From: Sulfuricella sp.
GTDB lineage: Bacteria; Pseudomonadota; Gammaproteobacteria; Burkholderiales; Sulfuricellaceae
Assembly: GCA_018336195.1 (NCBI GenBank)
Contig: JAGXQV010000192.1
Span: forward strand, 1-52,384
Reading direction: 5' to 3'
Length of the DNA stretch: 52,384 bases
Below are positions 16,963 to 24,529 of this stretch, one piece after another. The translations under genes were made by a program, and so were the position numbers. A model generated the notes under the pieces. The model searched no databases. It saw only the letters and a list, made by a program, of their open reading frames with translations, and had not been told where the DNA came from. Numbering within the stretch: position 1 is the stretch's first letter; every line of letters begins with the position of its first letter.

Positions 16963-17613
16963 TCAGCGCCGCCACGAAACCTGCTCCAGCGTCAGCCCAC
17001 GGCTGCGGCACAGGGCTTCGAGTTGCGCCATGTCGTCGCGCTCGGGAATGCCGATCATCCAGATACGTTGGCCTTCCACGGCGACCTGGATGCGCTTGTC
17101 TTCGGCTGGGGCATCGAGATAGGGCGCGTAACGCTCGCGCCCCAGTTCGGAGAGCGGCAGCAGCGCCTGGTTGGTCGAGCCGCGCCAGATTTTGCCGAGC
17201 GGCAGACCGTCGGCATAAGGTTCGGGAATCACCGCATCGAGCAGGGCCAGCAGCTTGGCGTGGCGCTGTTGCAGGGTGGCGAGCGGGTAGCCGCTGTAAC
17301 AGAGGATGTCGAAATCCAGCCCGGATTGCTTGCGCCAGGTGTGCAAGCCCTTGAGCAGCGCCGCCAGCCCGGCGGCCTGGTCGAACGGTTCGCCGCCGCT
17401 GATGGTCACGCCGTCCGGGGCGGGAGCGGTTTTGCGGCACCAGGCGAGCAGATCGGCGACTTTCATGGCGCGCGCCGGGTCGCGCTCCCAGGTATCTTGC
17501 GACACACAGCCCCGGCAGCGCAGGGTGCAGCCTTGCAGCCACAAGCCGAGACGCTTGCCGGGGCCGAGCACCGTGACGGGGTAATGGGCTTTGTTGAGCT
17601 GGAGAGTATTCAT
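16963..17613 (-). CDS. Small radical SAM protein of the NrdG/activase-like type
   Basis: A 216-residue protein with the radical SAM cluster motif CxxxCxxC at Cys29/33/36 (QGCTLRCRGCVSQ), the GGE motif in VTISGGEPFD (about 70-79) and a short partial barrel, which is the size of 4Fe-4S activases such as NrdG. No glycyl-radical enzyme gene (nrdD, pflB) is in the window, so the automatic name anaerobic RNR activase is not supported. The start at 17613 (MNTLQLNKAHYPV) is chosen because the open frame further upstream is made of the repeat at 17634-17769. It lies between the AAA+ ATPase and kinase genes and may modify a protein in that module. Confidence 0.82.
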   Translation of the reverse strand: MNTLQLNKAHYPVTVLGPGKRLGLWLQGCTLRCRGCVSQDTWERDPARAMKVADLLAWCRKTAPAPDGVTISGGEPFDQAAGLAALLKGLHTWRKQSGLDFDILCYSGYPLATLQQRHAKLLALLDAVIPEPYADGLPLGKIWRGSTNQALLPLSELGRERYAPYLDAPAEDKRIQVAVEGQRIWMIGIPERDDMAQLEALCRSRGLTLEQVSWRR

Positions 17614-17633
17614 GGACGGTCGAGAGGCCACTG

Positions 17634-17769
17634 CCCTCTCCCCAACCCCTCTCCCGATTTCGGGAGAGGGGCTTTCAGGTTGTTGGGTGGGATTAACCAG
17701 AGCACGTTCAAACCGCGCCGTTCTGCTCCCCTCGCCCACGAGTAGTGGGAGAGGGGCCGGGGGAGAGGG
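17634..17769. repeat. Composite palindromic repeat, copy A (split by 48 bases)
   Basis: The left half (17634-17676) begins CCCTCTCCCCAACCCC and contains the hairpin CTCCCGATTTCGGGAG; the right half (17725-17769) contains CTCGCCCACGAGTAGTGGG and ends GGGGGAGAGGG. Together they equal the unit at 18129-18215 but hold a 48-base unrelated interior. This is the widespread proteobacterial element that translates as SPTPLPxxGEG. Confidence 0.8.
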
Positions 17770-18103
17770 TAACCGCCAAGCGGATTTGCTCCAACACTTC
17801 CTCCAACTGTTGCAGGACTACGTTGTTCCAGAATCGCAACACCGCGTAACCCTGGTTCCGCAGCCACGCATCGCGGCACTGGTCGTATTCCGTCTGTTCC
17901 GCATGTTGGCCGCCGTCTATTTCGATAATCAGCCGTTGCTCAAGGCACACGAAGTCGACGATATAACGGCCTACCGGTTTTTGGCGCTTGAATTTCAAAT
18001 CCATGAAACGATGCGCCCGCAGGTGAACCCATAGCTTTTGTTCAGCGTCGGTCTGGCCGGCGCGCAGCGCCTTGGCGTTAAGCAGTTGCTTTTCGTTGCT
18101 CAT
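17708..18103 (-). CDS. DUF559 (Vsr-like) endonuclease-fold protein bracketed by palindromic repeats
   Basis: A 131-residue protein with the DUF559 core: DAEQKLWVHLRAHRF, FKRQKPVGRYIVDFVCLEQRLIIEIDGGQH and RDAWLRNQGYAVLRFWN. The pattern D...E-x-D/N (IVDF, IEIDG) is that of the Vsr/PD-(D/E)xK fold, so a nuclease or nickase role is plausible but unproven. The last 19 or so residues (LSPGPSPTTRGRGEQ...) are encoded by the palindromic repeat downstream, and a second copy of the repeat lies 26 bases before the start. The gene interrupts the AAA+ and radical SAM genes. Confidence 0.82.
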   Translation of the reverse strand: MSNEKQLLNAKALRAGQTDAEQKLWVHLRAHRFMDLKFKRQKPVGRYIVDFVCLEQRLIIEIDGGQHAEQTEYDQCRDAWLRNQGYAVLRFWNNVVLQQLEEVLEQIRLAVTLSPGPSPTTRGRGEQNGAV

Positions 18104-18128
18104 GGCGCGGTTTTCTCAAGTTCCACCA

Positions 18129-18215
18129 CCCTCTCCCCAACCCCTCTCCCGACTTCGGGAGAGGGGCTTCTGGCTCCCCTCGCCCACGGGAGTGGGAGAG
18201 GGGTTGGGGAGAGGG
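18129..18215. repeat. Composite palindromic repeat, copy B (complete)
   Basis: An 87-base unit with 22-base perfect outer arms (CCCTCTCCCCAACCCCTCTC... and its complement ending GTTGGGGAGAGGG). Inside are two smaller hairpins, CTCCCGACTTCGGGAG and a CTCGCCCACGGGAGTGGGAG region. It lies in the gap between the AAA+ gene and the DUF559 gene. Confidence 0.85.
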
Positions 18216-18243
18216 TTGGTGGCATATCGACACACTCACAAAA

Positions 18244-20085
18244 TCACTCCAGCACCACGCTGACGATGCGGTTTTCGTCCTCGGCGATGTCTTGCACCGT
18301 GACCGTGGTACGGCCTTCCAGGTTCAGGCGGAACAGGGCGCGCCCGAGCGGGTTGATGAAGCTCGATTCAAGCTGATTGCCGATGCCGCGTCCGCCGTTG
18401 GAGAGGTCGCGGGTGCACATTTCCATGAGCCTGGCGCGCACGGGATCGGCCAGCGCCAGTTCGACCTTGTGTTCCTCGCGCACCCGATTCACGATGTTGC
18501 TGAGCATTCCCGCGAAAATCAGTACGGCGACCGGCGGGGTGATGAAGTTGAATACCACGATGTTGTCGCCGATGCGGTTGAGGATTTCCGGGCGCGCCAG
18601 GCGGAATTTGAAATAGTCCTGGATCGCGCCGCGCACCTTGCTTTCCACCACGTCGTAATGGTCGCCCGGCGCGACATTCTGGACGCGCCGTCCGTGTTCG
18701 TCCTCGACGAATATCCCCAGGTTGGAGGTGAAAATGAGGATAGCTTCGGAGAAGTACGCGGTATCGCCGCGCCCGTCGGTGAGGCGCCCGTCTTCGAGGA
18801 TTTGCAGGAATTTGTCGAGGATGCGCGGATGGGCTTTTTCGATTTCGTCGAAGAGGATCACGCTGAAGGGCTTTTCGCGCACCGCGTTGGTCAGTTCGCC
18901 GCCCGCGTCGTAGCCGATGTAGCCGGGCGGCGCGCCGAGTAGCCGCGCACTGGCGTGTTCTTCGGCGAATTCGCTCATGTCGAAGCGCAGGTAAGCGCGC
19001 TCGTTGCCGAAGATCAGTTGGGTGAGGGTCTTCGCCAGTTCGGTCTTGCCCACCCCGGTGGGGCCGGCGAAGAACAGCACGCCGCGCGGACGATTTCCGG
19101 CGGAACGCGCCTGCGCGCCGGTCAGACCCATCACCGAGCGCATCAGGATGTCGATGGTCTTGGTCGCCGCCTGGGGCTGGCCTTTCACCCGGTCTTCGAG
19201 GAAGGGCGCGGCATCGGCGATTTTCTCGCGCAGATAGGCTTTCTTCCAGGGGTTTTCGCTGATGCCCACCTTGAAACACTGCACCGCATCGTCCACGTCG
19301 CGAAAGGCGATGCCCTGGCGATCCGCCAACTGGGCGATGTCGCTCATGTCGCTTAAAGCCAGTCCGTCGGTCGAGTCGGCGAACAGCTTGCGGTATTTGG
19401 TGCGTTCCTCGTCGCTGCCCGCGGCATGACCGGCAAAGCGCCCGCCCACAATGTCGGCGGTGGCGGCGCGGGTCTCGTAATCCGGCAGGGTGGCGGTAAG
19501 GGTGCTGATGCGCGCGCTGTCCAGGGCAAACCAGGAAGGCAAATCCTGGGCGCGGTTGACCAGCCAAATGACGGGATTGAAGCGCGCCTTGCCCAGCGGC
19601 GTGTTGATGTCCGCGCCGCGCGGCACAATCGGGTTGGCGGCCAGCGACATGCGTTCCGCAGCCACGAAAAAGCGGTGCTCGGTGGCGTCGAGATGGTCGG
19701 GCTGACGCACCAGCCGCGAGGCGAAATCCACCACCAGCGCGCAGCGCGCCTCACGCAAGCCGGGCAGCTTTTCCATCATGCCGCTCAAGCCTTCCAGGCT
19801 CATCGGCATCGCCCCGTCCTGGAGCTTGAGGTCGAAGTGCTTGGTCGCCAATTCCACCGCCTCCGGCTCGTTGGGATAAGGCCGCAAGCCCTCCACCGGG
19901 TTGTACACCAGCAGATAACGGTAGCCTTCGCCATGCAGGACATTCCACAGGCAACGCAGCAACGGCGCCAGGGTCGCGCCGTCCTGAAAGGGGGTGAGGA
20001 AGCTGTCGCGAATATTCCCGGCAACGATGAATTGCGAGCGGATCGGCAGCAGCCGTTCAAGGTCTTTGATCCAGCGTGGGGACAT
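18244..20085 (-). CDS. AAA+ ATPase with one active ClpB-D2-like domain
   Basis: A 613-residue protein. The N-terminal half (about 1-260) looks like a degenerate AAA-type domain: it starts WIKDLERLLPIRSQFIVAGN without a Walker A. The C-terminal half is a ClpB/ClpA D2-type motor: Walker A GPTGVGKT (341-348), pore loop GYIGYDAGG, Walker B with Asp413-Glu414 (LFDEIEKAH), sensor 1 FTSN, Arg finger region ARPEILNRIGD and sensor 2 GGRGI. It lacks the Clp N-domain, the middle coiled coil and a ClpP-docking loop, so a remodelling rather than proteolytic role is likely. It is first in the minus-strand run that continues with the radical SAM and kinase genes. Function otherwise unknown. Confidence 0.87.
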   Translation of the reverse strand: MSPRWIKDLERLLPIRSQFIVAGNIRDSFLTPFQDGATLAPLLRCLWNVLHGEGYRYLLVYNPVEGLRPYPNEPEAVELATKHFDLKLQDGAMPMSLEGLSGMMEKLPGLREARCALVVDFASRLVRQPDHLDATEHRFFVAAERMSLAANPIVPRGADINTPLGKARFNPVIWLVNRAQDLPSWFALDSARISTLTATLPDYETRAATADIVGGRFAGHAAGSDEERTKYRKLFADSTDGLALSDMSDIAQLADRQGIAFRDVDDAVQCFKVGISENPWKKAYLREKIADAAPFLEDRVKGQPQAATKTIDILMRSVMGLTGAQARSAGNRPRGVLFFAGPTGVGKTELAKTLTQLIFGNERAYLRFDMSEFAEEHASARLLGAPPGYIGYDAGGELTNAVREKPFSVILFDEIEKAHPRILDKFLQILEDGRLTDGRGDTAYFSEAILIFTSNLGIFVEDEHGRRVQNVAPGDHYDVVESKVRGAIQDYFKFRLARPEILNRIGDNIVVFNFITPPVAVLIFAGMLSNIVNRVREEHKVELALADPVRARLMEMCTRDLSNGGRGIGNQLESSFINPLGRALFRLNLEGRTTVTVQDIAEDENRIVSVVLE

Positions 20086-20300
20086 GGGATATGCCGCTTT
20101 CGGTGGTTGGATCGGGGGATTTTAGCGCGGCTGGCGGGTTCTTCGGGAGATTTTGAAGCAGCGAGTCTTGATGAGGGATTGCTTGGGGGCGGTCGACCGA
20201 CTTCAACAATGAGCTTGAAGGCGAGGTGTTTACGGGTCTCCTATTAGGAAAACTTTACTTTTACTTGACCAATAGTGCCATATACGACACCATAAAACAC

Positions 20301-20546
20301 ATGAGCACACAGGAAAAACTCCTGGCCAGGATGCGCAACAACCCGCGTGACTGGAGGATTGATGATCTGAAATCGGTTGCTAACCGTTTAGGCATCGATT
20401 GGCGTAGCGAGGGTGGAAGCCATTATGTATTTTCGTATCTCGGTGTGGAAGACGATGTGTGTGTGCCGGCGCACCGGCCTATCAAGCCGGTGTATGTGCG
20501 CCAGTTTGTGGCGTTGGTCGACAAGGCAAAGGAGAAGCAATCATGA
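20301..20546 (+). CDS. hicA: HicA-type mRNA interferase toxin
   Basis: An 81-residue toxin with the dsRNA-binding-like fold; the catalytic histidine is His41 in EGGSHYVF, and VPAHRPIKPVYVRQFV matches the C-terminal strand and helix. The start at 20301 gives the normal HicA length; the frame is open upstream but without similarity. It is the first gene of a toxin-antitoxin operon; the hicB start overlaps its stop as ATGA. A TTGACC at 20265-20270 may be the -35 of its promoter, but no well-spaced -10 was found. Confidence 0.88.
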   Translation: MSTQEKLLARMRNNPRDWRIDDLKSVANRLGIDWRSEGGSHYVFSYLGVEDDVCVPAHRPIKPVYVRQFVALVDKAKEKQS

Positions 20547-20941
20547 GCGAAATCACGGTTCCACATGTTGAGCCGCCGTACCCGTTTGAAGCATATGCGC
20601 ACATCGTTGAGCCGCTGACGCCGGAGGATGGCGGGGGATTCCTGATTACCTTTCCCGATCTTCCAGGTTGCATGTCCGACGGAGAAAACGAGTTGGAAGC
20701 CATTACCAATGCACGCGATGCGTTTTCGGTGTGGATGTCGGCGCGCACCCACATGGGTAAGCCGATTCCGAAACCCACCCGCCACGGCGAAACTGCCGAG
20801 CCGGTGCGCCTAATGCAGCGCTTGCCGCGCAGTCTGCACGCCAACCTTGTGGCGCGAGCCAAGGCCGAAGGCACGTCGTTGAACACGCTCGTCACGATGT
20901 TGCTGGCCGAGGGTTTAGGAAAGCGTGAACACCAAGCATAG
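20543..20941 (+). CDS. hicB: HicB-type antitoxin
   Basis: A 132-residue antitoxin. The N-terminal partial RNase H-like domain carries GGGFLITFPDLPGCMSDGENELEAI, the family signature; the C-terminal 45 residues (RLMQRLPRSLHANLVARAKAEG) form a ribbon-helix-helix DNA-binding domain, so it should both neutralise HicA and repress the operon. Translation is coupled to hicA by the ATGA overlap. The N-terminus is some 20 residues longer than in minimal HicB proteins. Confidence 0.88.
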   Translation: MSEITVPHVEPPYPFEAYAHIVEPLTPEDGGGFLITFPDLPGCMSDGENELEAITNARDAFSVWMSARTHMGKPIPKPTRHGETAEPVRLMQRLPRSLHANLVARAKAEGTSLNTLVTMLLAEGLGKREHQA

Positions 20942-21165
20942 CTGGCTATGGGAAATTAGACCTATGTATTTGATTGCTCCACAAAGAACACTTACGAAGG
21001 GCGGCAACTGGCACAAATGAGTCACGCAGATTCATCAAGCCGGACCAGCAGCATCCCCCCAGTTCAAATAGGACGCGCGTCCACCAGCGGCACAACATCC
21101 TGTTTGACACGTTCCACTCTCTACCAGGGCGGAACTTCCCAGCGGAAAGGAAGATTTGAAACACA
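20942..21165. other. Non-coding gap between hicAB and the min operon
   Basis: Short open frames here have no recognisable similarity or ribosome-binding site. It is the space between a plus-strand operon end and a minus-strand operon end; apart from the min terminator at its right edge nothing was recognised. Confidence 0.5.
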
Positions 21166-21200
21166 TTCGTAGCCGGTTCGGACTTTGAACCGGCTACGAA
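21166..21200 (-). terminator. Hairpin terminator of the minCDE operon
   Basis: A perfect 14-base stem (TTCGTAGCCGGTTC and its complement) with a 7-base loop lies 10 bases after the minE stop. On the minus strand it is followed by TGTGTTT, a poor U-tract, so termination may be inefficient or the hairpin may mainly protect the mRNA end. Confidence 0.6.
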
Positions 21201-21210
21201 CCAGCCTGGA

Positions 21211-21492
21211 TTAGCTGTTGTGCGCGTTTTCCGGCAAGGTGATGTTCAGTTCCAGAACTTCGTATTCGCCATGCTTTTCCAGTTGCACCTTGATGAGTTC
21301 GCGGTCTACGTGGATGTATTTGGCGATCACCATGAGCAGTTCTTCCTGGAGCGCGGGCAGGTAGTCCGGGGTGGCGCCCCCTCGTCCCGCGCGCTCGTGG
21401 GCGAGGATGATTTGCAGGCGTTCCTTGGCGATGACGGCGGTTTTCTTGGTGTCGCCGCGCAGGTATTCGAGTAGGCCGGAGATCATGGACAT
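21211..21492 (-). CDS. minE: Cell-division topological specificity factor MinE
   Basis: A 93-residue protein that drives MinD-ATP off the membrane and sets up pole-to-pole oscillation. [27 protein letters not shown] contains the amphipathic membrane-binding N-terminus and the MinD-contact helix; the rest ([21 protein letters not shown]) is the dimeric beta domain. The start at 21492 gives the normal length. It follows minD by one base. Last gene of minCDE. Confidence 0.96.
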   Translation of the reverse strand: MSMISGLLEYLRGDTKKTAVIAKERLQIILAHERAGRGGATPDYLPALQEELLMVIAKYIHVDRELIKVQLEKHGEYEVLELNITLPENAHNS

Positions 21493-21493
21493 G

Positions 21494-22306
21494 TTAGCGG
21501 CCTCCGAAGATTCGTTTGAAAAAACCAGCCTTTTCGGCAGTGAGGAAGCGCATTGGCAGTTCCTCTCCCATGAAACGCGCCACCACATCGCGATAAGCTT
21601 CGGCGACATCGCTCTTTTCCTGATGGATGGCGGGGGTTCCCGAATTGGAAGCGAGCAGCACGGATTCCGATTCGGGAATCACGCCGATCAGGGGGATGCG
21701 CAGGATTTCCTGGATGTCCGTCACCGACAGCATTTCGCCGGCTTCGACGCGTTTCGGGTCGTAACGGGTGACCAGCAGGTGTTCCTTGATCGGTTCTTGT
21801 CCTTCCACTGCCCGTTTCGACTTGGCGGCCAGGATGCCCAAGATGCGGTCTGAGTCGCGTACCGATGAGACTTCCGGGTTGGTGACCACCAGCGCTTCGT
21901 CGGCGAAATACATGGCGGTGAAGGCGCCCGATTCGATGCCTGCCGGGGAATCGCAGACGATGTAGTCGAAGCTTTCCTTGAGCTCGTTGAGGATGCGTTC
22001 GACGCCTTCCAGGTTGAGCGCATCCTTGTCGCGGGTCTGGGAGGCGGGCAGGATGAACAGGTTGTCGCAGTTCTTGTCCTTGATGAGAGCCTGCTTGAGC
22101 GACACTTCGCCATTGATGACGTTGATGATGTCGTAAACCACGCGCCGCTCGCAGCCCATGATGAGGTCCAGATTGCGCAGGCCCACGTCGAAGTCGATGA
22201 CCACGGTTTTGTTGCCCCGCATGGCCAAACCGCTGGAAAAACTGGCGCTGGTGGTGGTTTTGCCCACGCCTCCCTTGCCGGAGGTAACTACGATGATTCT
22301 TGGCAC
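21494..22306 (-). CDS. minD: Septum-site determining ATPase MinD
   Basis: A 270-residue membrane-associated ATPase of the ParA/MinD family that recruits MinC to the membrane. The deviant Walker A is GKGGVGKTT near the N-terminus; switch II is SPAGIE; the C-terminal amphipathic targeting helix is [11 protein letters not shown]. The start is GTG at 22306, preceded by AGGGA with 7-base spacing, giving exactly the E. coli length; an upstream TTG at 22324 is less likely. Confidence 0.97.
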   Translation of the reverse strand: MPRIIVVTSGKGGVGKTTTSASFSSGLAMRGNKTVVIDFDVGLRNLDLIMGCERRVVYDIINVINGEVSLKQALIKDKNCDNLFILPASQTRDKDALNLEGVERILNELKESFDYIVCDSPAGIESGAFTAMYFADEALVVTNPEVSSVRDSDRILGILAAKSKRAVEGQEPIKEHLLVTRYDPKRVEAGEMLSVTDIQEILRIPLIGVIPESESVLLASNSGTPAIHQEKSDVAEAYRDVVARFMGEELPMRFLTAEKAGFFKRIFGGR

Positions 22307-22383
22307 TTTTTTATCCCTGAACAAAATATTGCGCGATTCTACACGGAAAGCGGCACGCTAAAAAATCTCGTGTTGGGGCAAGC

Positions 22384-23211
22384 TCAATTCCCCTGGGGCA
22401 GAGGCTGGATAACCAAGCGTGATCCTTCCAAATGCACTTGTGCCGGTTTGCCCCGGAACTCTTCGGGAACGCCTTCCTCGAACACCCGGAAAATGCCGGC
22501 AATGGAGATCAACTCGGCTTCCAGGCGTTGTACGAAAATTCGTGCGCCTTCGTTGCCCTGTGCACCGGCAATCGCCCTGCCGCGCAGCGGCGCGTAGATG
22601 TGGATGTCGCCATCGGCAATCAATTCCGCCCCGGCGTTGACGATGGACAGCACGACCAGATCGGCACCCTTGGCGTAAATCCGCTGGCCGGTGCGCACCG
22701 GCTTATCGATCACCAAGGTCGGACGGGCCTCGCTGAAGGGAGGCCGGGGGTCTTCAGCGAACGGTTCCTCGTCGCTCGCGGCAGATGCTTGAACTTCCAT
22801 TTCAGGAGTTATCGTTTCAAATCCCGGAAGTTCCGGTTGTCTGACTTCATCGATGGGTGGCGGCGCGGGTTCCGGCGCGCCGGCAGGCCGTGCCGGTGTC
22901 GCTGGAAACAACGCCAGCCCGGCATGTGCGGCGGCTTCACGCTGCTCCGGCGAGCCACCGATGGCACCCACCACCCGAATCTCATGAGTGCGCATGAATG
23001 CGATCAGTTCATCGAAAAGCGGGGCTACGCCGGAGTTCGCGATACCTTCCAGCCCCAAGGCCAGCGGCGCATCATCGAAATAATCCGGAGTCTGGTCTAT
23101 ACGGCTTTGCAACTGGCTTTGGAGTGCCGCCATGTCGGTTGTATTGAGGTGCAGCACCAATACGGGGAGATTGGCACTTTTGATCTTGTAGGCGGATTCT
23201 TCGCGGGTCAT
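22384..23211 (-). CDS. minC: Septum-site determining protein MinC
   Basis: A 275-residue inhibitor of FtsZ polymerisation. The N-terminal FtsZ-binding domain is about 8-105, a proline/acid-rich linker about 120-175, and the C-terminal beta-helix (YAKGADLVVLSIVNAGAELI, DGDIHIYAPLRGRAIAG) binds MinD and mediates dimerisation. The linker is longer than in E. coli. First gene of minCDE, 77 bases before minD. Confidence 0.95.
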   Translation of the reverse strand: MTREESAYKIKSANLPVLVLHLNTTDMAALQSQLQSRIDQTPDYFDDAPLALGLEGIANSGVAPLFDELIAFMRTHEIRVVGAIGGSPEQREAAAHAGLALFPATPARPAGAPEPAPPPIDEVRQPELPGFETITPEMEVQASAASDEEPFAEDPRPPFSEARPTLVIDKPVRTGQRIYAKGADLVVLSIVNAGAELIADGDIHIYAPLRGRAIAGAQGNEGARIFVQRLEAELISIAGIFRVFEEGVPEEFRGKPAQVHLEGSRLVIQPLPQGN

Positions 23212-23274
23212 ATTTTTCCGGGGCTATTGGCGAACAGGCCAAGAGGTATTGAAAATCATCGGGATTGGCGTCCC

Positions 23275-24402
23275 TCAAAAGGGGGGGAAGTCATATGAAA
23301 ACGGATCGAACTCGGGTTCGGGAATCCGGTAGCTCTTGAGCCAGGCTTTGAACTGTTTTACGTCCTGAAAGCGCGTCAACTCAGCTTGAATTCTAGTCAC
23401 TTCCCGTCGCAACATGACGATATCCTGATTCAGCAAGGATATCATCCGGGCCGGAGTCAGGCGCTCAAAGGGCGAAACCTGTGCCATTTCCTTCATATCC
23501 ATTTCCAGTTGCATCACCTCATCCTGAAGCTCGTCCAACTGGTTTTGCAGAACCTTGTTGTAATGCTTGAGACGGTCATCGGCAATGTTGTTGATTTTGC
23601 TTTGGTCGATCTGTTCAACGCTCAGTTGCAATTCCAGCAATTTCAGCAAGTCCTTGTTCCCATAGGCAACCGTGACCTGCTTCATCAATTCGGTCTTGCG
23701 TTCGCGCTCTGCCTGATCGGGTTCGCGGTCGGGATGCAGTGTCGCTACCAGTTGCCGATACACGGCCTGGATGGATTTGCTGACATTGGCTTCCTCTTCC
23801 TGCTCCCGAGCTTCCTTGGCCAACTGTTTGGCGGTTTTTTTTCGCTTGGGGCGGGCTTCCTCGGCCAGTCTTTGCTGTTCCTCCACTTTTTCCGCCAAGC
23901 GATCCGCCATACCTTTTGGATCGGAAAAATCAAATTCGTCATCGCTCAATTCAACGCCGAATTCCTGTTCGAACATGGACTTGAGGATATCGCCGGCAGC
24001 CTCGTTGCCTTCCAGCTCGGCGTCATCGTAATCCCAGCCGCTGTATTGGTTATAGAGGGGCTTCAAATCCTCATAGCCCTGGCCGATCAGGTCTTCACAC
24101 ATTCCGGTAATGAAGCTGGCTATCTTGTCCTGCTGGCTGCGGGTGAATTTCTGAGTGTGATTCAGGGTATCCACCAGCTTTACCATTTCGACCTGATGCT
24201 CATGGAGGGTTTCGAGTAGCGGCATCAGATTTTCGGCTACTTCCTTCTGGCAGAGGGGCAGGGTTTCCTGCCATACAGCCAGAATTTTTTTCTGGGCGTC
24301 GATTTTCTGAATCAGGCTGTTGAACTTTTTCTGGGCCGGGGAAAGGCGGGGTTGCTGATGGCTTTCCTGGATACGAACGACTTTGCTTTTGTGATGTGAC
24401 AT
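23275..24402 (-). CDS. Coiled-coil protein with a J-domain-like HPD motif
   Basis: A 375-residue cytoplasmic protein. The region around His223-Pro-Asp225 (YRQLVATLHPDREPD...LMKQVTVAYGNKDLLKLL) matches helix II, HPD and helix III of a J domain, so it may stimulate an Hsp70 (DnaK) ATPase. Unlike DnaJ, the J-like part sits in the middle, flanked by long charged helices (about 60-200 and 285-350), without Gly/Phe or zinc regions. The start at 24402 is the last of several possible; an earlier ATG is at 24432. It lies 63 bases upstream of minC on the same strand. A helper for an unknown client is possible; the function is not known. Confidence 0.72.
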   Translation of the reverse strand: MSHHKSKVVRIQESHQQPRLSPAQKKFNSLIQKIDAQKKILAVWQETLPLCQKEVAENLMPLLETLHEHQVEMVKLVDTLNHTQKFTRSQQDKIASFITGMCEDLIGQGYEDLKPLYNQYSGWDYDDAELEGNEAAGDILKSMFEQEFGVELSDDEFDFSDPKGMADRLAEKVEEQQRLAEEARPKRKKTAKQLAKEAREQEEEANVSKSIQAVYRQLVATLHPDREPDQAERERKTELMKQVTVAYGNKDLLKLLELQLSVEQIDQSKINNIADDRLKHYNKVLQNQLDELQDEVMQLEMDMKEMAQVSPFERLTPARMISLLNQDIVMLRREVTRIQAELTRFQDVKQFKAWLKSYRIPEPEFDPFSYDFPPF

Positions 24403-24529
24403 GACCGAACAAGATGGGTTGAGTTGGCGCATTTTATCAGGATATTCCAACCCTGGAGAATTCGAATATCTATGTATGGGGGAGTGTAGTGGGTTGATTG
24501 ATTGGGAAGTTTTACGCGGTTTGGTAACG

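Noticed and set aside
16963..17739. Longer radical SAM protein starting at 17739
   Set aside because: The extra N-terminus is translated palindromic repeat (SPSPEIGRGVGE) and precedes a normal start at 17613.
17634..18215. CRISPR array
   Set aside because: Only two copies of a large composite palindrome, separated by a gene, with no regular spacers or cas genes.
20942..21165. Small gene encoded on either strand between hicB and minE
   Set aside because: Frames are short, lack ribosome-binding sites and have no similarity; the minus-strand frame is driven by the terminator palindrome.
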